Notes under the pieces: generated by a model
The model's input: only the letters and a program-made list of their open reading frames with translations
Databases searched by the model: none
Told to the model about the DNA's origin: nothing
In this document: positions 1-6,884 of the stretch, in pieces
Numbering within the stretch: the first letter of the stretch is position 1
Layout: every line of letters begins with the position of its first letter
Position numbers and translations under genes: made by a program
NCBI GenBank assembly: GCA_964643965.1
Contig: CAZXVH010000135.1
Span: 1-12,739 of the forward strand
Length of the DNA stretch: 12,739 nt
Origin: GCA-2746795 sp964643965
GTDB taxonomy: Bacteria > Chloroflexota > Anaerolineae > Promineifilales > Promineifilaceae
Direction of reading: 5' to 3'

Positions 1-1187
1 ATGGAAACTGGTTCAGAGGTGGGGGCTGGCGTGGGCGTTGCTGAAGGCGTTGCTGAGGGCGTTGCTGAGGGCGTTGCTGAGGGCGTAAAGGAAGGGGTAG
101 GAGAGGACGTGGCTGAATTTGTGGGCGTGGGCGTCGCCGAAGGACGTGGCGTAAGCGTGGCGGAAGGCGCGGGTGTGTGGCTGGGGGTTCGGGTGGGGGC
201 GGCGGTTTTGCTGGCTGTGGCGGTGGAGGAGGCGGGGGTGGTGGGAACGGCCGTTAATGTGGCCTGTTTTGTGCGAGTGGTCGTGGCCGTGTCCTGGCTG
301 ATGACCGCGGACGCGGCCGTCGTAGAGGGCCGGGTAGGTGAAGCATTGCCCCTGCTGCTGCCGGGAAACAAGCCACTGCTCACCGCATAAACGCCAAAAA
401 TCCCGGCCAGCAAAAGAAGAACGATCAGCGCCGCCAGACCATTACGCCGTCGTTTCTGGCTGCCGCTTTCGGCGAGGGTGGCTGGCGTGGGCGCCGGCGC
501 AGCGGCCGGCGGCGCGGCGCCTGCGCCCCCCGAGATGAGGGGGAAAGCGTCCATTGTGGGCGAAATGATGCTGGCAAAAGGCGTCTGCTCCGGCAGGCTC
601 GCTTCAACGAAGCGGCTCAAATCGGCCACTGTGATGACGCCCGCTTGACTGCTCTCTGCCCCGCCCTGTAAACCGGCGGCCAGGGCTGGCGTAAGCCCCG
701 GGCCGGCCAACACGGCCCGGTTTTCGGCCGCCAACCCTTCCGCCAGCCGCGTCATGCCCGGCGTGTGCCGGTCGGTAGCGCCAATCAGGCTGAAACCACA
801 GTCAAGTAGCACAATCTGTTGAGCGAGGGCAGCGTTCAGGCGGCGGCGCAAAAAATCTATCTCGACGGTGGTAGCGTCCAGGTATTCTTCGGTGAAGGTG
901 TCGGCCGTAGCCAGGTAGATATTCTGGTGATGAATGAGGCTGTGTCCGGCAAAGTAGAAGAGGATGAGATCATCAGGCGCGAGTTCCTGCTCAAAAAAAC
1001 TGGCGACGCCTAATTGTAGATCAACGGCCGTTTGGTTTAACAGAGGCACAACGCGGTCAAAACGGCCGTTTCCCGGATCACGCAGCCAGTCAACCAACGC
1101 CCGAATCTGGGCGTTGGTGGCGGTAGCCGCCAACCGCTCATCGGGATACTCTGTCATGCCAACAAGAAGGGCAAGGCGTTTACTCAT
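1..1187 (-). CDS. Caspase-like (peptidase C14 fold) membrane protein with Thr/Pro/Ser stalk, C-terminus cut by window edge
   Basis: The frame is open from an ATG at 1187 to the left edge: 395 codons, no stop. Residues about 1-150 resemble bacterial caspase-like domains. A strand ending YFAGH (His82) is followed by NIYLATADT, and a second strand ends LLDCGFS (Asp129, Cys130, Gly131). In active relatives the pattern is usually YF(S/A)GHG and LLDCCHSG, with the second Cys catalytic. Here that position is Gly131, the next is Phe, and the Gly after the His is Ser, so proteolytic activity is doubtful. A basic KRRR precedes one membrane segment at about 250-269, placing the caspase-like domain in the cytoplasm by the positive-inside rule. 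The rest is Thr/Pro/Ser-rich and low in complexity, including four copies of TPSA, and would lie outside the cell. No Shine-Dalgarno is visible before the ATG. Fold assignment is fairly sure; function is unknown. Confidence 0.8.
   Translation of the reverse strand, partial: MSKRLALLVGMTEYPDERLAATATNAQIRALVDWLRDPGNGRFDRVVPLLNQTAVDLQLGVASFFEQELAPDDLILFYFAGHSLIHHQNIYLATADTFTEEYLDATTVEIDFLRRRLNAALAQQIVLLDCGFSLIGATDRHTPGMTRLAEGLAAENRAVLAGPGLTPALAAGLQGGAESSQAGVITVADLSRFVEASLPEQTPFASIISPTMDAFPLISGGAGAAPPAAAPAPTPATLAESGSQKRRRNGLAALIVLLLLAGIFGVYAVSSGLFPGSSRGNASPTRPSTTAASAVISQDTATTTRTKQATLTAVPTTPASSTATASKTAAPTRTPSHTPAPSATLTPRPSATPTPTNSATSSPTPSFTPSATPSATPSATPSATPTPAPTSEPVS
37..84. repeat. 12-bp tandem repeat inside the stalk of the caspase-like gene
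   Basis: Four adjacent copies of a 12-bp unit (gttgctgagggc on the plus strand; the first copy has one a/g change). On the coding minus strand they encode the repeated tetrapeptide TPSA in the extracellular Thr/Pro/Ser-rich region. The near-identical copies suggest recent slippage or duplication. Confidence 0.9.
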
Positions 1188-1193
1188 GGGGGT

Positions 1194-1222
1194 ATTTTAG
1201 CAGGTAAACAGTGAACAGTGAA
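1194..1222 (-). promoter_or_regulatory. Possible promoter for the caspase-like gene, giving a leaderless or near-leaderless mRNA
   Basis: On the minus strand TAAAAT (1199-1194) lies only 6 nt before the ATG at 1187. TTCACT (1222-1217), a 4/6 match to TTGACA, is 17 nt upstream of it. The -35-like element lies inside the heptamer array. The short distance and the missing Shine-Dalgarno would fit a leaderless transcript. The gene could equally be reached by read-through from upstream. Confidence 0.35.
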
Positions 1223-1241
1223 CAGTGTACAGTTTACAGTG
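1207..1241. repeat. Heptamer tandem array (five 7-bp units, aacagtg/tacagtk)
   Basis: Units are aacagtg at 1207, 1214 and 1221, tacagtt at 1228 and tacagtg at 1235. The array ends 6 bp from the stop codon of the minus-strand zinc-ribbon gene at 1248 and fills most of the 60-bp gap before the caspase-like gene. The sequence closely resembles the array at 12583-12638. Confidence 0.9.
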
Positions 1242-1247
1242 TACCGT

Positions 1248-2381
1248 TCACCGCGCCCGGATCGCTGCTACCAATTCCGCCAGGGGGCGCTGGTCGGCGG
1301 GGGTGAAGAGGCCGAAGGAGTTGGTGGCGTAAGCCAGGAGCAGGGGGAGAACGGCCGTTATGCCCACCCCAAAACTCGCCATTAAGCCTATAACTGCCCA
1401 GGGGAGCAAACTGGCTTCAAAGAAACCAGCTGCCGCCAAAATCAGGCTGAGGGCAAACAAACCAGCCGCCGCCATGCCAATGCCCACGGACCATTTCTTG
1501 GCGCTTTTCAGCGAAGCTCGCCGTTGACCGGCCAATCTGCCCGTTTGCCCGTGAATGTAGATTATGCGGGCCACGCCTTCATCATCTCGGTAGTAGGTGG
1601 TGTAAATGGGAACCAGCAGCTGCGTCCAGTTTTGATCGTGGTAAGCGGCCGCCCAGCGGAAGTCGCGCATATGGTCGGCGGCGGCGGCCTGGCGGCACTC
1701 GGCGGCGGCGGCCGTTTTCAGGGCGGCTTCGGCGTCTGGCCAGGCATCGTCGGGGGGACGGTTGGGCAGGCGCACGATGGCGTTGGTGATCGCTTCAGGT
1801 TGGTATGCGGTGGCCGCCTCTGTTTCAAAAGCGCCCAGCACTCGTCGCCAATGGAGATGTTCTTCCAGGGCGGGCGCGGGCTGGTTATCATACCGGCGCT
1901 GCAAGCGGCCCAGGCGCGGCTCCCACCGGATTTTCGTTTCTGTAATTTGCTTTGAATGCCAGCCGCCGCCGTCATACTGCTCCCGGTGGCTGACGATCTG
2001 GTAATTGAAGCCGACTTCCGCCTGCCACTGCGCCTCGGCGCTGGCGTCTACCAGCCAAACGGGAAGAAAGAGGGGGTGTAAACGGCCGTTTAACTGCTCA
2101 AGCGTCAAATCGGCCGGGGCAAACCAGCTTTTGCGGATGAAGTGGGATAAGGCTTGTTGTACCTGCGCCGGCGTCAGCGAAAAGGGCAGCATTTGTTCGG
2201 GCGGCTGGGTATAAACCGGCTTGTCGGCCGCCTCATCCACATATTGCCACACTGCCTGGCCGCAGTAAGGGCAGGTATTCACCACCAGGGCCAGCGGCGT
2301 AATGTAATTGCCATCACACACCTGGCAGTGGCTCAAAAGGAAGTCGCCGCCCCACGCTGTTGTCCACGTTCCTGGTTGCAA
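1248..2381 (-). CDS. Zinc-ribbon membrane protein of unknown function
   Basis: The protein has 377 residues. An N-terminal zinc ribbon has Cys19-x2-Cys22 and Cys37-x2-Cys40. A soluble middle region follows, with PVWLVDA at about 107-113 and later LLVPIYTTYYRDDEG...IYIHGQTGRLAGQR at about 255-287. This resembles the 'NGQTGKVVGE' stretch of bacterial membrane proteins that carry TFIIB- or primosomal-N'-type zinc ribbons. Two hydrophobic segments at about 298-320 and 324-350 form the membrane part, and a short cytoplasmic-looking tail ends the protein. The start is TTG at 2381, supported by AGAGG 7 nt upstream; no ATG lies in a suitable position. The gap to rpiA is 23 bp, so it is probably in the same transcript. 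The metal-ribbon and membrane calls are sound; its role is unknown. Confidence 0.85.
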   Translation of the reverse strand: MQPGTWTTAWGGDFLLSHCQVCDGNYITPLALVVNTCPYCGQAVWQYVDEAADKPVYTQPPEQMLPFSLTPAQVQQALSHFIRKSWFAPADLTLEQLNGRLHPLFLPVWLVDASAEAQWQAEVGFNYQIVSHREQYDGGGWHSKQITETKIRWEPRLGRLQRRYDNQPAPALEEHLHWRRVLGAFETEAATAYQPEAITNAIVRLPNRPPDDAWPDAEAALKTAAAAECRQAAAADHMRDFRWAAAYHDQNWTQLLVPIYTTYYRDDEGVARIIYIHGQTGRLAGQRRASLKSAKKWSVGIGMAAAGLFALSLILAAAGFFEASLLPWAVIGLMASFGVGITAVLPLLLAYATNSFGLFTPADQRPLAELVAAIRAR

Positions 2382-2404
2382 GGGAGAGCCTCTTTTTTAG
2401 ACGT

Positions 2405-3127
2405 TCAACATCTCTCAGAAGTTGAATGTCTGGCATAGACATGGATGCCATCTGGGGCCGCCACGATGGCCCGCGTGGCCAGATTAAAGAAAAGACCATG
2501 CTCTACCACGCCGGGCTGGGCGCGAATGGCCTGCCCCAGGGCCACGGCGTCATCTAAGCCGCCGTCAAACCAGCAGTCCAGAATGATGTTGTTTTCATCG
2601 GTGATCACCGGTTTTGAACCCGTTTCCCGATCCAGGCGCAGCACCGGCCGGCCGCCTAATGATTGCAGGTAAGCGGTTACGGGCTGGCGGGCGAAGGGGA
2701 TGACTTCCACGGGTACGGGAGCGCGGGTTCCCAGTTTGTCTACCAATTTGCGCTGATCGCTGACGATGATCATCTCTCGGGAGGCGCAGGCCACGATTTT
2801 CTCGCGCAGCAAGGCGCCGCCCAACCCTTTTATCAAGTCCAGGTGGGGGTCTATTTCATCAGCGCCGTCAATGGTCAGGTCGATGATGGGGTTTTGCTCG
2901 AAAGCGGTGAGGGGGATGCCCAGTCGTTCCGCTTCGCGCCGGGTTTCTTCAGAGGTGGGGATGCCCAGAATGTTTTGCAAACGGCCGTTTTGTATCATCC
3001 GCCCAATGGCCCGCACGGCATGAACGGCCGTGCTGCCTGTGCCCAAGCCCACCACCATGCCAGATTGCACATAAGTGGCGGCTCGTTCGCCTGCCTGTTT
3101 CTTTAAATCTTCGATACGTTGGCTCAT
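2405..3127 (-). CDS. rpiA: Ribose-5-phosphate isomerase A
   Basis: Interconverts ribose 5-phosphate and ribulose 5-phosphate in the non-oxidative pentose phosphate pathway (cytosol). The 240-residue length is slightly above the family norm of about 220-230. Visible motifs are GLGTGSTA (27-34), DGADEID (87-93), KGLGGALLREK (100-110) and GVVEHGLF near the end. Asp87, Asp90, Lys100 and Glu109 keep exactly the spacing of the E. coli active-site residues Asp81, Asp84, Lys94 and Glu103. Its ATG lies 2 nt after the stop of the upstream cNMP/NnrE-like gene, with no clear Shine-Dalgarno, so translational coupling is likely. The last residues (ARHSTSERC) run past the usual end of the family. Confidence 0.97.
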   Translation of the reverse strand: MSQRIEDLKKQAGERAATYVQSGMVVGLGTGSTAVHAVRAIGRMIQNGRLQNILGIPTSEETRREAERLGIPLTAFEQNPIIDLTIDGADEIDPHLDLIKGLGGALLREKIVACASREMIIVSDQRKLVDKLGTRAPVPVEVIPFARQPVTAYLQSLGGRPVLRLDRETGSKPVITDENNIILDCWFDGGLDDAVALGQAIRAQPGVVEHGLFFNLATRAIVAAPDGIHVYARHSTSERC

Positions 3128-3129
3128 AT

Positions 3130-4647
3130 TTACAACCGCACAATGTCATCTTTGGCGAAAATGGAGCCGACTTCCAGATCAAGGCCCGGTTCACCATACA
3201 AATCCGGGGGTACGCCGATGTCGGCCAGATATAACTCGCCGACAATGCCGCGCCCCGCTTCATAACGCAGCCCTTCTTTGGGCAGGGCCAGGGTCATGGT
3301 GGCCGTGGCTCGGATGGCCGGTTCAAAAATGTGGCCGTTGGTCAGTTCCAGCCCAGACGGGGCGTCCAGGCTGAGAATGGCACAGGTTTGGGCGTTGGCC
3401 CAGCGGATGAATTCAGCGGCGACGCCTGCCGGATTGCCGCCCAGGCTGTAGCCGATGAGGGCGTCGATGATGAGGTCGATATTGCTTATGCTGCTCAACA
3501 CCATGCCCGCGCCAATGGTGACGGGTACGCCCATGCGCCGTAAGATCTCAAGCTGTTTGGCGGGAACGCCTTTGAACTGCTGGTCTGGTTTGGTGATAAA
3601 TACTTGCACGTTGGCGCCCCAGTTGTGCAGGCGGCGGGCACAGACAAGGCCGCCGCCGCCATTGCTGCCGCTGCCCGCCAGGACGACGATGGTGTTGCCG
3701 CGGGGATCGCCCTCTAAGAAGCGGGAACGGGCCAGGTGGGCCAGGTTGCGGCCGGCGTTTTCCATCATTTGGATAAGCTGGATGCCGTACTCTTTGACCA
3801 TAACCTGATCAACCTGGCGCATTTGGGCGGTGGTGAGGCAGGGGACGCCGCTGAGGGGCAGCGGTTTGGTGGAGCCGCGCCGCTGGTAAGCCATGCGCCG
3901 TAGTTCGGTTTTGCTGGCCGGAGATTGGCTGAGCCAGCGACCAAAGGTTTCCCGATCAAAGACGATGAGTTTAACGGCCGTTACCGCCCGCACCGTCGCT
4001 GTCCGCCTTCCCCCTTCTAATAAGCCGATTTCGCCAAAATAATTACCGCTTTCCAGGCGGGCGATGACCGTCTCTGTGTCATCGGCGTTGTGGTAGACAA
4101 CTTCAACCATTCCTTCCGCGATGATAAAAAAGTTTTCCGCCAAGTCCCCTTCGCGCACGATGACAGCGCCGGCGGCAAACTCCTTCATGCCGGCGACCGC
4201 TTGCGCTGGCAGCTGCGGGAACCCATCCTCCTCACCCATCTCTGAGGCAGTCAGCTCATCTGAGGGGGGCGGGGAATCTTCCAGAGGACCAATGCCATCA
4301 ATGATGCTGAGACGTTCTTCAATGACGGCGTCCATCTCTTCACGGCTGACCATTGAACTGTTGAGCCAGCGTTGGAAAGAGGCGCGATCCATGGTCATGA
4401 CGGCCACATCGGTATGGGCGCGGACGGTGGCGACGCGCTTGGTTTGTTTGAGCAGCCCAATTTCGCCAAAGAAGCCGCCTTCTCTGATGCGATCCAGCAG
4501 CACTTCACTGCCATCGGGATAGTGGCGAATTACATCTACGATGCCCTGCGTGATGATGTAGAATTTTTCCGGCTCATCACCCTGATGAATGATGATGTCA
4601 CCAGCAGAAAAGGTTTCGGGACCAAATTTTGGTTTTGTGACGGTCAT
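3130..4647 (-). CDS. Fusion of two cyclic-nucleotide-binding domains with an NAD(P)H-hydrate epimerase-like (YjeF_N) domain
   Basis: The start is the ATG at 4647, which forms an ATGA overlap with the debranching-enzyme stop; a TTG at 4665 would add six residues. The protein has 505 residues. Domain 1 (about 8-114) and domain 2 (about 154-254) are CRP-type cyclic-nucleotide-binding folds. Each has a phosphate-binding cassette: FFGEIGLL...KRVATVRA (Gly61, Glu62, Arg71) and YFGEIGLL...RRTATVRA (Gly205, Glu206, Arg215). An acidic linker joins them. Residues about 269-489 match NAD(P)HX epimerase, which epimerises hydrated NAD(P)H: MENAGRNLA (295-303), SNGGGGLVCARRL, DALIG (Asp395) and DAPSGL (Asp428, Ser431). 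The usual NNGGDG binding loop reads SNGGGG (328-333), so one Asn and the Asp are changed. No ADP-dependent dehydratase (NnrD) domain follows. Cyclic-nucleotide control of the epimerase is inference. The fused architecture is unusual to me. Confidence 0.88.
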   Translation of the reverse strand: MTVTKPKFGPETFSAGDIIIHQGDEPEKFYIITQGIVDVIRHYPDGSEVLLDRIREGGFFGEIGLLKQTKRVATVRAHTDVAVMTMDRASFQRWLNSSMVSREEMDAVIEERLSIIDGIGPLEDSPPPSDELTASEMGEEDGFPQLPAQAVAGMKEFAAGAVIVREGDLAENFFIIAEGMVEVVYHNADDTETVIARLESGNYFGEIGLLEGGRRTATVRAVTAVKLIVFDRETFGRWLSQSPASKTELRRMAYQRRGSTKPLPLSGVPCLTTAQMRQVDQVMVKEYGIQLIQMMENAGRNLAHLARSRFLEGDPRGNTIVVLAGSGSNGGGGLVCARRLHNWGANVQVFITKPDQQFKGVPAKQLEILRRMGVPVTIGAGMVLSSISNIDLIIDALIGYSLGGNPAGVAAEFIRWANAQTCAILSLDAPSGLELTNGHIFEPAIRATATMTLALPKEGLRYEAGRGIVGELYLADIGVPPDLYGEPGLDLEVGSIFAKDDIVRL

Positions 4648-6629
4648 AGTTTTGTTTTTTGCCAAACACGCAGCAGCTCGGCCACGCTCCAGGCTTGGGC
4701 AATGCAGCCACGTGGGGTAAAGGGTGGATCGCCATCAAAAATTTCGCTGATGCTGCCCACTCCGGCGTCTACCAGGTGTTGAAATAGGGGGGCCAAAAAT
4801 GATTGGGCCAGTTCTGCATCTTCATACACGCGCAGATGGGCTTCGACAAAGGGGCCGATGAGCCAGGCCCAGACGGTTCCTTGATGGTAGGCGCTATCCC
4901 GTTTCAGGCGGTCGCCGCCGTAATGGCCGATGTAGTCGCTGTCGTCGGGGGAGAGGCTGCGCAGGCCATGGGCGGTGAGCAGGTGACGGGCGCAGGCATC
5001 GACGACGGAGCGCTGCTGTGCGGCGGGCAGGGGGCTGTGGGACAGGGAGACGGCCAGCAGCTGGTTGGGGCGCAGCTTGCCATCGGGGCCGTCTGGACCA
5101 TCCAGGATGTCGTAGCAGTAGCCCATTTTTTCATGCCAAAAGCGGGCGAAGCCGCTGCGGGTGCGGGCGGCGAGTTCGTCGTAGGTCAATGCGTCTTTGC
5201 CCAGTTCGCGGGAGAAGGCGGCCATGCTGCATAAGGCGTTGTACCACAGGGCGTTGATTTCCACCGGTTTGCCGATGCGGTCGGTGACGACCCAGTTGCC
5301 AATTTTGGCATCCATCCAGGTGAGTTGAATGCCTTCTTCGCCAGCGTAGAGCAAGCCATCGGCATTGTCCATATAGATGTTGTAGCGAGTGCCGCGAGTG
5401 TGCCACAGGATGATATCTTCCAAGACGGGATACAGTTCGGCCAGCAACTCTTTGTCGCCAGTGGCGGCGTAGTAAGCGCGGAGGGCTTCAAAGTACCATA
5501 AGGTGGCGTCTACGGTGTTGTATTCTGGCTTTTCGCCGAGGTCGGGGAAGCGGTTGGGGATCATGCCCTGGTCTACGAATTGAGCGTAGGTGCGCAAAAT
5601 GGAGGCGGCGATTTCAGGGCGGTTGGTGCTGAGGGTGAGGCCGGGCAGGGCGATCATGGTGTCCCGCCCCCAGTCACTAAACCAATGATAACCGGCGATG
5701 AGGGAACGGCCGTTTTCATCTTTGGTGGTGGGTCGTTTCACAATAAATTGGTCGGCGGCCAATACCAGTTGTTGCAGGGCGGGCTCTTCTGCTGTGACAT
5801 TTGCCTGTCGCAGCAGAGCCATTTCGTACTCGTCTCTGCTCTGGAGCGCTTCAGCGGCGTTCAGGTTGGCTGTTTTTTCGGTGCTGGCGATGATGGCGAA
5901 GCTTTCACCCAGGCGCAAGGTTTTGCGGATGGAGGCGACAAGCATATGATCGTCTTGTACGTCGCTCTGCCCACGATAATCTTCGACGCTGAGATAAAAG
6001 TCTTCGTACCAGTCGAACTGGGGCGTTATGTCGGCGCTGTCGCTCAAGAGGTAGAAGGGTATGGCCTCTTCTTCAAGTTGAAGCGACAGGCCGTTTTGCA
6101 CCCGTTCGATCTGCACATCGCGGCTGTCCATGATGGTGGTGGCATGGTAGTCGCGATAGTTGCCCAGCGCCCGCGCTTCTATGGTGAGGGGGCCGGTGGC
6201 GCGTGCCAGGCGGTATTGAATGTAGGTGGTGTTAGCGCCGTGAGCCATCCAGATGCGTTTTTCTAACAGGGCATTGCCAATGGCGTAAGTCCATACCGGG
6301 GTGGTTCCTTCCAGGTGAAAGCGATCCAGGTATTTGTAGCCGTCAGGTTCTACCACCATGCCGTTGTTCCAACGGTTGCAGTAGATTTTGTAGAATTGAC
6401 CGCTGTCCAGGTGGATGCCATCGTATTCGACGGTTTCTTCCAGTTTGGTGAGCAGGAGGGTGCGTCCCAGGGGAGGTTGGAGGGCGGCGATAAGCAGGCC
6501 GTGGTAACGTCGTGTCAGGGTTCCGGCAATGGTTCCAGAGGCGTACCCGCCAATGCCGTTGGCGACCAACCACTCCCGCGATTCTGCTACTGCTAAATTA
6601 CCACAAACTTCGCGTCCGAAATCAAACAT
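4644..6629 (-). CDS. Glycogen debranching enzyme (amylo-alpha-1,6-glucosidase, archaeal/bacterial type)
   Basis: The 661-residue protein has the two-part layout of the archaeal/bacterial GDE family. An N-terminal beta-rich domain begins EWLVANGIGGYASGTIAG (19-36) and RRYHGLLIAA. An alpha/alpha-barrel catalytic domain starts near residue 285. Conserved barrel motifs are WFSDWGRDTMIALPGL (316-331), NTVDATLW (371-378), WMDAK (438-442), GKPVEINALWYN (453-464), RPNQL (520-524), YHQGTVWAWLIGPF (581-594), SEIFDG (628-633) and GCIAQAWSVAE (641-651). The enzyme removes alpha-1,6 branch glucose from glycogen limit dextrins in the cytosol. The ATG at 6629 has AGGA about 9 nt upstream. Its TGA overlaps the ATG of the next gene. 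It heads the likely carbon/redox operon. Confidence 0.95.
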   Translation of the reverse strand: MFDFGREVCGNLAVAESREWLVANGIGGYASGTIAGTLTRRYHGLLIAALQPPLGRTLLLTKLEETVEYDGIHLDSGQFYKIYCNRWNNGMVVEPDGYKYLDRFHLEGTTPVWTYAIGNALLEKRIWMAHGANTTYIQYRLARATGPLTIEARALGNYRDYHATTIMDSRDVQIERVQNGLSLQLEEEAIPFYLLSDSADITPQFDWYEDFYLSVEDYRGQSDVQDDHMLVASIRKTLRLGESFAIIASTEKTANLNAAEALQSRDEYEMALLRQANVTAEEPALQQLVLAADQFIVKRPTTKDENGRSLIAGYHWFSDWGRDTMIALPGLTLSTNRPEIAASILRTYAQFVDQGMIPNRFPDLGEKPEYNTVDATLWYFEALRAYYAATGDKELLAELYPVLEDIILWHTRGTRYNIYMDNADGLLYAGEEGIQLTWMDAKIGNWVVTDRIGKPVEINALWYNALCSMAAFSRELGKDALTYDELAARTRSGFARFWHEKMGYCYDILDGPDGPDGKLRPNQLLAVSLSHSPLPAAQQRSVVDACARHLLTAHGLRSLSPDDSDYIGHYGGDRLKRDSAYHQGTVWAWLIGPFVEAHLRVYEDAELAQSFLAPLFQHLVDAGVGSISEIFDGDPPFTPRGCIAQAWSVAELLRVWQKTKL

Positions 6630-6710
6630 GGATATTGTCCTGGTGTATAAAAGGATGCGCGTATCTTACGCATGGCAGGGCATTTAGGCAAATTGTGCAG
6701 GGGCGTGGGT
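6630..6710. other. Leader region upstream of the debranching enzyme
   Basis: This 81-bp stretch carries the Shine-Dalgarno (AGGA on the minus strand) and a small inverted repeat, gcgta-tct-tacgc (6659-6671). On the minus strand TATACA (6649-6644) could be a -10, but I find no matching -35 at 16-18 nt. The operon promoter is therefore not placed with confidence. Confidence 0.4.
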
Positions 6711-6817
6711 GGCGCTTCAACAGCTCCGTGACCGGCGGCGCTTCGACAAGCTCCGCGACTGGCGGCGCTTCGACAAGCTCCGCGACCGAAGGCGCTTCGA
6801 CAAGCTCAGCGACCGGT
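6711..6817. repeat. 27-bp tandem repeat, four copies, core cttcgacaagctc
   Basis: Copies start at 6711 (26 bp, one base lost), 6737, 6764 and 6791. Each contains the core cttcgacaagctc (cttcaacagctc in the first copy). The minus strand has a 9-codon period (VAELVEAPP repeated), but this frame overlaps the histidine kinase and has no homologous fold, so I take it as non-coding. The core resembles dispersed repeats seen in environmental bacterial genomes. Confidence 0.9.
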
Positions 6818-6840
6818 GGCGAAATATCTTGCCAGCCTGC

Positions 6841-6875
6841 AATCCGCAATCCGCAATCCGCAATCCGCAATCCGC
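6841..6875. repeat. Heptamer tandem array (five copies of aatccgc)
   Basis: Five exact 7-bp copies are followed by aatct. The array ends 10 bp from the stop codon (TAG, 6887-6885) of the minus-strand histidine kinase, directly downstream of that gene. The unit sequence differs from the other arrays in the window, but the 7-bp period is the same. Confidence 0.95.
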
Positions 6876-6884
6876 AATCTTGCT

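Noticed and set aside
1..390. Plus-strand frame rich in Gly-Val-Ala-Glu repeats
   Set aside because: It is the antisense of the Thr/Pro/Ser stalk of the minus-strand caspase-like gene; the repetition comes from the 12-bp repeat, and the minus frame has recognisable domains.
1718..2438. Several open frames opposite the zinc-ribbon gene
   Set aside because: They are shadows: the minus frame has paired CxxC motifs, a ribosome site and membrane helices, while the others show no domain.
4645..4665. TTG start at 4665 for the CNB-epimerase gene
   Set aside because: The ATG at 4647 forms an ATGA overlap with the upstream stop, the usual coupled start, and the extra six residues are not part of the CNB fold.
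6841..6880. Short CRISPR array
   Set aside because: Units of 7 bp are directly adjacent with no spacers, and no cas gene is present.
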